Shown: positions 15,848 to 24,271 of the stretch, in pieces | How positions within the stretch are numbered: position 1 is the stretch's first letter | Layout: every line of letters starts with the position of its first letter | Assembly: GCA_026982355.1 (NCBI GenBank) | Contig: JALSHG010000103.1 | Coordinates: 1 to 45,152, forward strand | Length of the DNA stretch: 45,152 bases | Origin: Thermodesulfovibrio sp. | GTDB lineage: Bacteria > Nitrospirota > Thermodesulfovibrionia > UBA6902 | Direction: 5' to 3' | Translations under genes and position numbers: made by a program | The notes under the pieces: model-generated | What the model was told of the DNA's origin: nothing | Database searches by the model: none | What the model saw: only the letters and a program-made list of their open reading frames with translations

Positions 15848-16055
15848 ATGAAAAAAAAGCCTTATCCGCCTCGACTTTGTTTCTACTATATAATCGTCAA
15901 TTGCAGAATTTTTCTTGAATTGCGGACAGGACACAGGATTTCCCTTCAAGCATACCTTCACCCGGCATGTCCCTAAAGACCCCCTCATGGTTGAAATCTC
16001 TGGCCCGCCTTGCCCCGGGCCGATACTTCTGCTAACATTAATAGCATCGGAATGG

Positions 16056-16157
16056 TTCGCGGAGAGGGGAGTCCGCCGTAAGACCTTTATAAAGCGATGG
16101 GATATCGGAAATATGTCTCTGTTGACTGTAAGATAAACCTTGATGTTGCAAAAAGGG
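16056..16157. repeat. Palindromic repeat, rearranged fragment of the long form
   Basis: Contains GGGGAGTCCGCCGTAAGACC, TTTATAAAGCGATGGGATATC and AATATGTCTCTGTTG, which match the left half and start of the middle of the long copies, then jumps to an end-like ACTGTAAGATAAACC and TGATGTTGCAAAA. So an internally deleted long copy. It lies directly before the ferritin-like gene. Confidence 0.75.
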
Positions 16158-16164
16158 GGAAGAG

Positions 16165-16665
16165 ATGAATGCAGTAGAGATGGCGAGAAAGATGGAGACG
16201 GACGCAATCGGGTTTTATACGGAGGCGGCCGGCAGGACGGCCTATCCGGCGGGGAAAAAGATGTTCGAGACAGTAGCGGAGGATGAAAAAAAACACCTGG
16301 AAATCGTTAACCGGCTGCTGGAGGGACTTGACATCCATGATGAGGATGTGCCTCCCATGAAAGACATCAGGACGGTGTTCGAGGAGATGAAAGATGAAAT
16401 GATGGAGAGGGTGAAAGCGACCTCGGATGAACTTGAAGCCTTCAGCATCGCTGTTCGCATGGAAAAAGAGGGGGTCGAGTTCTACAGAAAACTGTTGTCG
16501 GAAGCCCGTACCGAAAAGGAAAAAAAACTCTTCGGCAAACTCCTTCGGGCGGAACTGCTGCACTATGACATCTTTGAGAATACGTATAATTTTCTCCGGG
16601 ATACCGGCAACTGGTTTATGTGGGAGGAACACAGCATCGTCGACGGAGGAACACCCTCGGCATAA
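16165..16665 (+). CDS. Ferritin-like/rubrerythrin-type diiron protein without rubredoxin domain
   Basis: 166 aa, almost all helical. The four-helix bundle shows paired acidic metal ligands: E(11)..Y..AA, then EDEKKHLE (about 39-46), EKEGVEFYRKL (about 95-105) and RAELLHYDIFE (about 132-142). This matches the erythrin domain of rubrerythrins; the C-terminal rubredoxin CxxC module is absent. Likely a cytoplasmic peroxide-scavenging or iron-handling protein, in keeping with anaerobic metabolism. The start ATG follows GGGGGAAGAG. The stop TAA sits in the GCATAA of a degenerate repeat end. Confidence 0.85.
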   Translation: MNAVEMARKMETDAIGFYTEAAGRTAYPAGKKMFETVAEDEKKHLEIVNRLLEGLDIHDEDVPPMKDIRTVFEEMKDEMMERVKATSDELEAFSIAVRMEKEGVEFYRKLLSEARTEKEKKLFGKLLRAELLHYDIFENTYNFLRDTGNWFMWEEHSIVDGGTPSA

Positions 16666-16746
16666 TGCCGTGCGGGCAGGGGAGTCCGCCGTAACACCTC
16701 CGGACTCTCCTGCCCGCGGGCGGTGTTTTATGCCGCTGTAAGGTTA
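16658..16746. repeat. Palindromic repeat copy 4 (short form)
   Basis: Arms GCGGGCAGGGGAGTCCGCCG and CGGACTCTCCTGCCCGCGGG, with the right end TTTTATGCCGCTGTAAGGTT. The left end is degenerate (GCATAATGCCG) and includes the stop of the ferritin-like gene. The hairpin lies between two convergent genes, so it could terminate both. Confidence 0.82.
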
Positions 16747-16750
16747 AGAT

Positions 16751-18286
16751 TCAAGGCTGTCCGGCGGTCAGGAAAACACCGCCGCGCCGGCTGTCTCCCC
16801 ATCCGTGCATTTCACCGTTCACGCAGTGGACCCCTCCGAAGTACATGTTCTTTGTGTTCCACCTGTTGATGTCATAATGCGCGGCCAGTTTTCCGGCAAC
16901 ATCCGCGGGCAGGCCGGGTTCCGTGTGAACCGTGCCGTCCTCCAGGTGGATGCGCGGCGCCTCAACGGCCTCCTCAAGGGGACGCTTGAAATCGATTATG
17001 TTCAGCAGCACCTGCAGCACCGCTGTCTTTATCCTCTTGCTCCCCCCGCTTCCCATGACCACATCCGCCCTGCCGTTCCTGAGGATGATCGCGGGAACCA
17101 TCATGGAAGAGACCCTTTCGCCCGGCGGGGAGGAGAAGAAACCGTCAGGGTGAAGGTCATCCTCGCCCATCATGTTGTTCAGCATTATGCCTGTCCCCGG
17201 AATAAAGCGGCCGGAGCCCGAGCCGTTTGATGTGGTCATTGATGCGGCGTTTCCTTTTTCGTCCACTGTGCTTATGTGGGTCGTCCCCTGCGTGGCGATA
17301 AAGGTCCTTTCAGATACGTTCCTGAGAAAGGATTCAATCAGCGGGGACAATTCCGTGCTGTCCAGGGGGCGGGCCGTACCGCTGCGGTTTTTCACCGGCC
17401 TGAAATCCTGCATCCGCTTCATGAGCTCGACGAGCGTTATGAAGAATTCCCCTGATTCACGGCATACGGATGAGAGCCTTATGTTTTCAATGAGTCTCAG
17501 TCCGAGCGCCAGCATCATCCCGCCTGAGGACGGGGGGGGATTTGTGAGTATCTCCCTGTCGCGGTATGCGATGCGCAGGGGGTTCCTCTCGATCACCCTG
17601 TATGCCTCCAGGTCTCCCGGTGTTATGAGGCAGCCGTGTTTTTTCATCTCTTCCGTGAAATTCCGCGCTGCCTCTGCACTGTATATGTCGCTTCGCCCCT
17701 CTGCGATCCCCCCGAAAAATTCCTTCAGCAGGGGGTTGAACAGCCTTCCGCCCTGTTTCATGCATTCGCCGCCGGGGGTATAGATTTCCCTGCCGTAGCC
17801 GGTTGATCCGAATATGGGCTCAAGCAGGTTCAGGAAGTATTCCTGCAGCGCCGTGACCTCCACGCCTTCCCGCAGGCAGGACAACGCGGGCGCCAGAACG
17901 GTCTCCAGCGGGAGGGTGCAGAGACTCCTGTGAACATGAAGCAGCCCCTTTAACATGCCGGGCACCGCCGCAGAGGGAAAGCCGGTATGAAAGACCTGTG
18001 TGCACTCCGGGAAATGGATATCCACCGGGGTCATGGCGGGTTTTCCGTCCGTCCTGCTCCCGAGGCCCGGAGTGTTTACAAAGAAATCAAACAGTATGTC
18101 TTCTTTCTGTTCCGCAATATGCGCCAGCAGAAACCCGCCGCCTCCCAGGCTCGTGAGGGTCGGCTCTGCAGCCACTGAGGCGAATCCGGCCGCCACTGCG
18201 GCGTCGAAGGCATTGCCGCCGAGTGAAAACATGTCCCCGGCGGCCCGGGCCGTCAGCGGATGTCCCGATGCAACAGCGCCTCTCAT
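16751..18286 (-). CDS. Gamma-glutamyltransferase-like Ntn hydrolase
   Basis: 511 aa GGT-fold protein. The autoprocessing nucleophile Thr335 is in GTTHISTVDEKGNAAS, and the small-subunit NGSGSG, GIMLNNMMGE and MGSGGSKRI segments are intact, so self-cleavage is expected. No signal peptide is visible, unlike secreted GGTs. In the classical enzymes the DFRE motif holds the Arg that binds the glutamyl carboxylate; here that place reads FDFFVNTPG, as in a GGT-like subfamily, so substrates other than glutathione are likely. Its ATG overlaps the stop of the upstream GCS2-type ligase (ATGA), linking gamma-glutamyl bond synthesis and transfer. Confidence 0.9.
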   Translation of the reverse strand: MRGAVASGHPLTARAAGDMFSLGGNAFDAAVAAGFASVAAEPTLTSLGGGGFLLAHIAEQKEDILFDFFVNTPGLGSRTDGKPAMTPVDIHFPECTQVFHTGFPSAAVPGMLKGLLHVHRSLCTLPLETVLAPALSCLREGVEVTALQEYFLNLLEPIFGSTGYGREIYTPGGECMKQGGRLFNPLLKEFFGGIAEGRSDIYSAEAARNFTEEMKKHGCLITPGDLEAYRVIERNPLRIAYRDREILTNPPPSSGGMMLALGLRLIENIRLSSVCRESGEFFITLVELMKRMQDFRPVKNRSGTARPLDSTELSPLIESFLRNVSERTFIATQGTTHISTVDEKGNAASMTTSNGSGSGRFIPGTGIMLNNMMGEDDLHPDGFFSSPPGERVSSMMVPAIILRNGRADVVMGSGGSKRIKTAVLQVLLNIIDFKRPLEEAVEAPRIHLEDGTVHTEPGLPADVAGKLAAHYDINRWNTKNMYFGGVHCVNGEMHGWGDSRRGGVFLTAGQP

Positions 18287-19392
18287 TTGAAAAAGAGCTC
18301 CCGGACCGCCCTGATCATGTTGTTGAAGCCGTCCCTCTTTTTGCCGTAATACAGTTTTTTCTGGATATGCGCGCCGGTCGAGCGCCTGAGTATCTCCGGT
18401 ATCCCGTCAAGGTACGCGCCTGAGCCGAGCTTTTCCGCAACAGGCCTTACATGCCTGTACAGGTCTATCGCGGCCTCTCTCATCCGGCATCTCCTGCCGA
18501 AAAACGGATCCACAAAGAACCCTTCAAGCCCGTACCGGGCCGCCTGCCATTTATTCGACCGGAGTATCTGTATGTGGGGCTCCGGCTCCTCATGCTGCTC
18601 GGCCAGTGTTATCACGAGCGCCTGGACAAGCGCGGTGACGGCCAGTACGTCATGCAGTGAATAGGGCATGTCGCACACCCTCACCTCGACGGTGCCGAAG
18701 TCGGGATGGGGCCTCACGTCCCACCATATATCCTTGACGGATTCGATGATCCCGCTCTTTTCAAGCAGGGCGACGACGGTGGTGTACTCCTCCCAGCCCT
18801 GCAGGGAATCGGGAATGCCTGCAAGAGGAAGGTCTTCAAACAGCTTGGCCCTGTATGACATGAGCCCCGTGTCCTCGGATTCATAGAACGGCGATGACGT
18901 GGTGAGGGCAAGCAGTACGGGCAGGTAAATCCTGAGATTGTTATTGACCTTGATGACCTTTTCCCTGTCGTCGACTCCTATATGCACGTGCAGCCCCTGG
19001 CTTATGAATCTCCTTCCGACCAGTTGCAGCTCTTCCATTATCTTTTTATAGCGGGGATGGTCCGACACAATCTGGTCGGAGCCTCTTGAAAACGGATGAA
19101 GGCTGACCGAATAAAGAGCCGCGCCCAGCCCCCCTGCAATATCTCCAAGTAGCGAATAGGCGGCCTTCAGGTCATCTTCCACTTCCGCCACCGAGCCGCA
19201 TATTCCCGTGTTGATCTCGACCATGGAGCGGATGAACTCCGGCTTGATCCTCTGCCTGTGGGACGGCGGCACCTTTTTCAGGATTTCAGGCGCCAGGGGT
19301 GCAAGCTCAAGTGTCCTGCCGTCGATTATCTGTATCTCCAGCTCCACCCCTATAGTCGGAGCCGGGGACTTGTTGAAAACGAGTTTCGCCAT
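18283..19392 (-). CDS. Glutamate-cysteine ligase family 2 (YbdK-type carboxylate-amine ligase)
   Basis: 369 aa, the size of GCS2/YbdK proteins. Features: GVELEIQIIDGRTLELAP at the N-terminus (metal-binding Glu residues), FIRSMVEINTG, GLHVHIGVDDREKV near 133-146, and SSPFYESEDTGLMSYRA. The family forms gamma-glutamyl amide bonds using ATP; YbdK itself has only weak cysteine ligase activity, so the true acceptor is open. It overlaps the GGT-like gene by four bases. A short repeat copy sits 9 bp before the ATG, inside the leader or promoter region. Confidence 0.88.
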   Translation of the reverse strand: MAKLVFNKSPAPTIGVELEIQIIDGRTLELAPLAPEILKKVPPSHRQRIKPEFIRSMVEINTGICGSVAEVEDDLKAAYSLLGDIAGGLGAALYSVSLHPFSRGSDQIVSDHPRYKKIMEELQLVGRRFISQGLHVHIGVDDREKVIKVNNNLRIYLPVLLALTTSSPFYESEDTGLMSYRAKLFEDLPLAGIPDSLQGWEEYTTVVALLEKSGIIESVKDIWWDVRPHPDFGTVEVRVCDMPYSLHDVLAVTALVQALVITLAEQHEEPEPHIQILRSNKWQAARYGLEGFFVDPFFGRRCRMREAAIDLYRHVRPVAEKLGSGAYLDGIPEILRRSTGAHIQKKLYYGKKRDGFNNMIRAVRELFFK

Positions 19393-19401
19393 CTGAAAAC
19401 A

Positions 19402-19462
19402 AACCTTGCGGCGGCATTAAAATATCGCCGACTCTCTCCTGCCGGCTTATGCAACATTAAGG
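19402..19462. repeat. Palindromic repeat copy 5 (single-stem form)
   Basis: AACCTTGCGGCGGCATTAAAA at the left, TTATGCAACATTAAG at the right, one inner arm GACTCTCTCCTGCCGGC between. It fills the gap between the M20 amidohydrolase stop and the YbdK-type gene start. Confidence 0.8.
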
Positions 19463-19474
19463 GCAGGGTTGAGT

Positions 19475-20653
19475 TCATTTCCTGTGCAGGGTCTTTACGG
19501 CATGCCTCACAAGCTCGGAAAAATAGGCGGCGCCGACCCTGAGCACCTCTTCATCGAAATCAAAGTTCGGGCTGTGGGATGATATCTTTTCATGCCCTTC
19601 CCTCGCGGCCCCGAACCTGACAAAACACCCCGGGACATTCTGCAGGTAAAACGAAAAATCCTCACCTCCAAGGCTCGGCAGGTCGAGCCGGACGGCCCTG
19701 TCCCTCCCCGCGAGCTTCTCCGCCACGTGCCTTGCAATATCGCAGGCGGCTTCTTCATTTATGATCGGGGGATAGCCGGGTTTGTGATTGAACTTCACAT
19801 CCGCGTCATAAAGTATCGAAATGGAGGAGGCCAGTTTCCGGATCTTGTCCACCATCTGGTTCCTTGCCGATTCGTCGGTGGTCCGGATGGTTCCTTTTAA
19901 TACCGCTTTTTCGGCAACCGCATTGTATACGGACCCGGCCCTGAGATAGCCTATTGTCAGCACTGCAGGATGAAGTGGGTCTATCTCCCTTGAAATGATT
20001 GTCTGGAGACTTGTCACCATCTGGCTTGCGATAAGCACCGCGTCCGTGGTTTCATGAGGCCTTGCAGCGTGCCCCCCCCTGCCGGTGATCCTTATGTCAA
20101 AGGCGTCGGTGTAGGCCGTATGCACCCCGCTCTTGATGCATATATCGCCCACCTCGTAATGCCTTTCGATATGGCCTCCGAAGATCATGTCGACTCCGTC
20201 AAGGACGCCTTCTTCAATCATGGGCCGCGCCCCCCCTTCGCCTTCTTCAGCGGGCTGAAATATGAAGACCGCATTCCCGCCGGGCGGATTCTCCTTCAGA
20301 AGCGCCGCCGCACCCAGGAGCATGGCCACGTGCCCGTCATGCCCGCATGCGTGCATGACCCCCTGGTTCCTTGAAGAAAACGGAAGGCCTGTGTCTTCGG
20401 TTATCGGAAGGGCGTCCATATCCGCGCGCAGGGCTATGGTCGGGGCCTTTTCGCCGGTCAGCAGTTTGCCGACCACCCCTGTACGCGCCACACCCGTCCT
20501 GTGCTGGATACCGAGTTTCTTCAGTTCTCCGGATATCAATTCAGCCGTTTTCTCTTCCTTGAAGGCCAGTTCAGGCCACTGGTGAATCGCGCGCCTGATG
20601 TCGCGCATCCATTCAAACAGCTCATCATTTACGATTCTCCTGATCCTGTTCAC
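19475..20653 (-). CDS. M20D-family amidohydrolase (N-acyl/IAA-amino-acid hydrolase type)
   Basis: 392 aa, full length for M20D. Metal-binding residues are visible in HACGHDGHVAMLLG (Cys103, His105), QPAEEGEGGARPM (Glu136/137) and GGHIERHY (His161), with GGEDFSFYL near the C-terminus carrying the last ligand region and the dimerisation (lid) domain between. These enzymes hydrolyse N-acyl amino acids, hippurate-like amides or, in relatives, diaminopimelate derivatives. Substrate is not predictable. Possible start at GTG 20653 with GAGGGG about 11 bases upstream. Lies between aspS and the gamma-glutamyl pair on the same strand. Confidence 0.9.
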   Translation of the reverse strand: MNRIRRIVNDELFEWMRDIRRAIHQWPELAFKEEKTAELISGELKKLGIQHRTGVARTGVVGKLLTGEKAPTIALRADMDALPITEDTGLPFSSRNQGVMHACGHDGHVAMLLGAAALLKENPPGGNAVFIFQPAEEGEGGARPMIEEGVLDGVDMIFGGHIERHYEVGDICIKSGVHTAYTDAFDIRITGRGGHAARPHETTDAVLIASQMVTSLQTIISREIDPLHPAVLTIGYLRAGSVYNAVAEKAVLKGTIRTTDESARNQMVDKIRKLASSISILYDADVKFNHKPGYPPIINEEAACDIARHVAEKLAGRDRAVRLDLPSLGGEDFSFYLQNVPGCFVRFGAAREGHEKISSHSPNFDFDEEVLRVGAAYFSELVRHAVKTLHRK

Positions 20654-20710
20654 CGGATGATACCCCTCTCAATACAGCCCCCTCCCGCCGGGGGAGGGGG
20701 GACTTTATGG

Positions 20711-20735
20711 CGCCGATTCATGCAACATTCAGGTT
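20711..20735. repeat. Palindromic repeat, AATG-end remnant
   Basis: CGCCGATTCATGCAACATTC then AGGTT, a diverged AATG end. The aspS stop codon (20736-20734) overlaps its last bases. Confidence 0.65.
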
Positions 20736-22512
20736 ATTCCTCTGTATCAAGTTTAATATACAGCTCTTTCAGTTGCCGTGCATCAACTTCGGACGGTGCA
20801 TTGCTGAGCGGGCATACCGCCTTCTGGGTCTTGGGGAATGCAATGACATCCCTTATCGAGTGAGCGCCGGCCAGTATCATGACCAGCCTGTCAAGTCCCA
20901 GTGCAATGCCGCCGTGAGGGGGCGCGCCGTACTGCAGGGCGTCAAGCAGGAAGCCGAATTTGGCCTGAGCCTCCTCAGGGCTTATGTCCAGCAGTTGAAA
21001 CATCCTGGACTGGACGTCTTTTTTATGAATACGTATGCTTCCGCCGCCGATCTCACATCCGTTCAGCACTATGTCGTATGCCTGTGCCCTGATGTCCCGG
21101 AGGCCGTCCCTGCCTGCTGTGTCTTCTGCAAAAAACTTCTCCAGGTCTTCTTCGTCCGGAGCCGTAAACGGGTGGTGCATGGCCTCATACCGCCTTTCCT
21201 CCTCGTTCCATTCAAACAGCGGAAAGTCGGTTATCCAGGCGAACCTGTAGACACCGTCCCTGACAAGTTCAAGCCTCCGGCCCATCTCATTCCTCAGCCT
21301 TGCAAGGCAATCATTGGCAACATCCTCCTTGTCGGCGACAAACAGGAGCAGGTCCCCTTCCCCGGCCTCAAGCCTCTGTGCAAGGTTCCGCAGCGTCTGG
21401 TCCCCGAAAAACTTTGCTATGGGGGATTCAAAACCGTCCCTGACCTTTATCCAGGCCAGCCCCTTTGCTCCGTAGCCCTGCACCTCCCTTGTAAGGTCAT
21501 CCAGTTCCTTCCTTGAATAGCCGGCCAGCCCCTTTGCATTGATTCCCTTTACCATTCCCCCGCGCGACAGGGTGTCGAGAAACACCCTGAAAGAGGACTC
21601 CCTTACAATATCGCCGACGTCTTTCAGCTCGAGGCCGAATCTCAGGTCGGGCTTGTCGGTGCCGTAGCGCTGCATTGCGTCATGATAGGTCAGCCTCTGA
21701 AAGGGTTCCGCGAGTTCCGTTCCGTTCGTGTCCTTGAAGACCTTTCCGATCATCTCCTCGACAAGGCCCATGATGTCTTCCTTTTTTACAAAGGACATCT
21801 CCAGGTCGACCTGCGTGAACTCGGGCTGCCTGTCGGCCCTGAGGTCTTCATCCCTGAAGCATTTCACGATCTGGTAGTACCTCTCCATGCCCGAGACCAT
21901 GAGTATCTGTTTGAATATCTGCGGCGACTGCGGCAGCGCAAAGAAATGCCCCGGATTCGTCCTGCTGGGCACGAGGTAATCCCTTGCGCCCTCAGGGGTG
22001 CTCTTTGTCAGCACAGGGGTTTCTATCTCCAGAAACCCCCGGGAATCGAGATATTCGCGGAATGCCTTCACCGCCCTGTGCCTTACAAGGAAATTCCGCT
22101 GTATTGCAGGCCTTCTGAGGTCGAGGTACCTGTACCTGTAGCGGAGTGACTCCGATGCCTCGGTTTCGTCCTCGATCACAAAAGGAAGCGGCCTGCATTC
22201 ATTCAGGACCGTCAGTTTCCTTGCCACCACTTCAATCCGGCCGGTGGGGATGGAGGGGTTCTCCGTGCCTTCGGGTCTCTTCCTCACATCCCCCTGCACC
22301 TCAATGACGAATTCGTTCCGTATCCTGTGCGCCGCCCTGTGAATATCCGGATCCACTTCAGGACTGAACACTACCTGGACAATTCCGCTCCGGTCCCGCA
22401 GGTCGATAAACACCACGCCGCCGTGGTCGCGCCACTTGTTGGCCCACCCGGCCATGACGACCTTCTCACCTATGTTTTTCTCCGTAAGCTCACCGCATGA
22501 ATGTGTTCTCAT
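20734..22512 (-). CDS. aspS: Aspartate-tRNA ligase
   Basis: 592 aa bacterial-type class II synthetase. Order: OB-fold anticodon domain ([20 protein letters not shown]), class II motif 1 ([17 protein letters not shown]), motif 2 ([19 protein letters not shown]), the bacterial GAD insertion domain (about 300-420) and motif 3 ([16 protein letters not shown]). All are intact. It charges tRNA-Asp and, if non-discriminating, also tRNA-Asn; the presence of gatCAB elsewhere would bear on this. The start ATG at 22512 is preceded by GAGGCAGAGTA. Long repeat copy 6 occupies the upstream region. Confidence 0.97.
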   Translation of the reverse strand: MRTHSCGELTEKNIGEKVVMAGWANKWRDHGGVVFIDLRDRSGIVQVVFSPEVDPDIHRAAHRIRNEFVIEVQGDVRKRPEGTENPSIPTGRIEVVARKLTVLNECRPLPFVIEDETEASESLRYRYRYLDLRRPAIQRNFLVRHRAVKAFREYLDSRGFLEIETPVLTKSTPEGARDYLVPSRTNPGHFFALPQSPQIFKQILMVSGMERYYQIVKCFRDEDLRADRQPEFTQVDLEMSFVKKEDIMGLVEEMIGKVFKDTNGTELAEPFQRLTYHDAMQRYGTDKPDLRFGLELKDVGDIVRESSFRVFLDTLSRGGMVKGINAKGLAGYSRKELDDLTREVQGYGAKGLAWIKVRDGFESPIAKFFGDQTLRNLAQRLEAGEGDLLLFVADKEDVANDCLARLRNEMGRRLELVRDGVYRFAWITDFPLFEWNEEERRYEAMHHPFTAPDEEDLEKFFAEDTAGRDGLRDIRAQAYDIVLNGCEIGGGSIRIHKKDVQSRMFQLLDISPEEAQAKFGFLLDALQYGAPPHGGIALGLDRLVMILAGAHSIRDVIAFPKTQKAVCPLSNAPSEVDARQLKELYIKLDTEE

Positions 22513-22603
22513 TACTCTGCCTCGCTTCTTGTTTTTATTTTACTTTATCCCTGCATTTGCATCGGCATAAAATCCCCCGGACGGGCAGATTCCTCTGACT
22601 GTT

Positions 22604-22818
22604 AACCTTACAGTGGCATAAAGATGCCGCCTGCGGGCAGGGGAGTCAGGCGGAAAAGCTTTATCCGCGATACCTCGGAGGGTATTCCGCACGGCATATC
22701 GACATCCCTTGGAATTTCACTCTCCGTTACGTCCTGCAACAAAGACATGTTTCCGATATCCCATCGCTTTATAAAGGTTTTACGGCGGACTCCCCTGCCG
22801 GCTTGTGCAACATTAAGG
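22604..22818. repeat. Palindromic repeat copy 6, long form (~215 bp)
   Basis: Begins AACCTTACAGTGGCATAA and ends TTGTGCAACATTAAGG. Same arms and middle as copy 2, including TTTCCGATATCCCATCGC and TTTATAAAGGTTTTACGGCGG. The minus-strand middle reads MSLLQDVTESEIPRDVDMPC before a one-base deletion breaks the frame. Fills the gap between aspS and the pseudouridine synthase gene. Confidence 0.9.
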
Positions 22819-22864
22819 CTTACGGTTGCATTGGAATACCGCCCGGCTGGTTACCGCAACATTG
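22819..22864. repeat. Palindromic repeat copy 7 (single-stem form)
   Basis: CTTACGGTTGCATTGGAA ... ACCGCCCGGCTGG ... TTACCGCAACATTG. It abuts copy 6 and provides the last codons and stop of the pseudouridine synthase gene. Confidence 0.7.
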
Positions 22865-23573
22865 TCTCTTTTTTCAGTCTTTTGACCTCTTCAGGTGTAA
22901 GATAACGGAATTCCCCGGGCTTCAGACCGCCCAGTTCAAGCCCGTTGATCCTTGTCCTTATCAGCTTTATGACGGGATGCCCGACCCTTTCGAGCATCCG
23001 CCTTACCTGCCTCTTCCTGCCTTCATGTATTGTTATCTCTATCCATGAATTGGCCTTTGCCTTCTTTACCCTTCTGACCCTTGCAGGTGCGGTCACGCCG
23101 TCTTCAAGCTTTATCCCCTTTTCCAACTTCTGTATGTCCCTGTCCTCGAGAAAGCCGTCTATTTTCACACGGTATGTCTTGGGTATCCTGTGTTTCGGAT
23201 GCAGTACGGCGTTTGCCAGTTCTCCGTCGTTGGTCAGGATGAGAAGCCCTTCCGAGTTGAAATCCAGCCTGCCCACAGGAAAGACCCCGGCCCTGACGCG
23301 TTTCAGGTAGTCCCTTATGGTGGGCCTTCCCTCCGGGTCCTCCATGGCCGTCAGGCACTTCATGGGTTTATTGAACATGAGGTAAACCCTCGGGCCCGTG
23401 GGGCGTATCAGCTTGCCTTTGACCTTGATGTGGTCCCTCTCCGGATCGGCCTTCATGCCGACGACCGCCGGCACGCCGTTGACTGTCACCAGGCCCTCGA
23501 GAATCATCTCCTCGGCCTTTCTCCTTGAGGCGATACCGCATCTTGATATTATCTTCTGAATACGTTCTTCCAT
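22851..23573 (-). CDS. rRNA pseudouridine synthase, RsuA/RluB/RluE family
   Basis: About 240 aa from the ATG at 23573 (MEERIQKIISRCGIASRRKA); the frame is open up to 23615, but the S4 domain normally begins right at this point. The S4 RNA-binding domain spans 1-60, followed by the synthase domain with the catalytic Asp in PVGRLDFNSEGLLILTNDG and the LHEGRKRQVRRML-like ITIHEGRKRQVRRM motif. It modifies 16S or 23S rRNA; RluB-like specificity (23S) is likely but not proven. The C-terminal TMLR and stop lie within repeat copy 7. Confidence 0.9.
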   Translation of the reverse strand: MEERIQKIISRCGIASRRKAEEMILEGLVTVNGVPAVVGMKADPERDHIKVKGKLIRPTGPRVYLMFNKPMKCLTAMEDPEGRPTIRDYLKRVRAGVFPVGRLDFNSEGLLILTNDGELANAVLHPKHRIPKTYRVKIDGFLEDRDIQKLEKGIKLEDGVTAPARVRRVKKAKANSWIEITIHEGRKRQVRRMLERVGHPVIKLIRTRINGLELGGLKPGEFRYLTPEEVKRLKKETMLR

Positions 23574-23655
23574 TTCCAGCGTGTCTTTGACCGGTTGCGC
23601 AACGTTGTAACTCATTCAAGTGCCATTAATATTATCATAAACGGCAGGTAATAGC

Positions 23656-23708
23656 ATTTACAGACGGCGGCATAAAAATACCGCCCGCCGGCTTATGAAC
23701 ATTAAGGT
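23656..23708. repeat. Palindromic repeat copy 8 (single-stem form)
   Basis: TTTACAGACGGCGGCATAAAA, inner CCGCCCGCCGGC, end TTATGAACATTAAGG. Between the pseudouridine synthase start and the DUF805 promoter. Confidence 0.78.
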
Positions 23709-23713
23709 CAAGG

Positions 23714-23742
23714 TTGACAAATACTATATCATATAGTATGTT
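23714..23742 (+). promoter_or_regulatory. Consensus sigma70 promoter with a palindromic operator in the spacer
   Basis: TTGACA (23714-23719), 17-nt spacer, TATGTT (23737-23742). The spacer and -10 box contain the perfect palindrome ATACTATAT-C-ATATAGTAT (23721-23739). A dimeric repressor bound here would block RNA polymerase. Reads toward the DUF805 gene with a leader of about 140 nt. Confidence 0.65.
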
Positions 23743-23889
23743 CATATGTGCTTTTATCTGCCCTGAAAGGCATTTTCGGCGATTCCCTCTTCCCTTACCC
23801 CGGCGGCAGGTGCAAAAGTTTCAGCTTTGAACAGACGGAGCAGGTGTGCCGGTGCCGGTCCCTTCCATATAATAATGTAACACGATGTT

Positions 23890-24261
23890 ATGAGGAACGC
23901 GGAACTTAAAGAAAAGGAAATGAAATGGCCCTGGCTGCTCTTTTCTTTTCAGGGCCGGATCAGCAGGAAACCCTACTGGATTTTCAATCTTATAATCCTG
24001 TCCGGCTGGATGCTGCTCGGTCTGTTCACGGAGGTTTCCCCCGACATCGACCAGGTCAGCAGGCCGCAGTTGATGTTCATGCTGTGGATACTCTGGCCAA
24101 GTCTCGCCATACAGGCCAAGCGGTGGCATGACCGGGACAAGTCGGCATGGTGGATACTTGTGAATTTCATACCGGTCATCGGGCCTTTCTGGGCGCTTGT
24201 CGAAAACGGCTTCCTGCCCGGCACACCCGGTGACAACAGGTTCGGTCCTCCCTTCAAATAA
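23890..24261 (+). CDS. DUF805 family membrane protein
   Basis: 123 aa. FSFQGRISRKPYW at the N-terminus, two or three hydrophobic segments (about 28-46, 60-75, 88-103), the signature AIQAKRWHDRDKSAWW and the tail GFLPGTPGDNRFGPPF are all hallmarks of DUF805 inner-membrane proteins (YhaH-like). Function unknown. The first ATG (23890) has no clear ribosome site; ATG 23920 (MKWPWLLF) is an alternative and follows AAGGAA. Isolated gene with its own promoter, convergent with the aldolase gene. Confidence 0.88.
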   Translation: MRNAELKEKEMKWPWLLFSFQGRISRKPYWIFNLIILSGWMLLGLFTEVSPDIDQVSRPQLMFMLWILWPSLAIQAKRWHDRDKSAWWILVNFIPVIGPFWALVENGFLPGTPGDNRFGPPFK

Positions 24262-24271
24262 CCTGCGGTAT

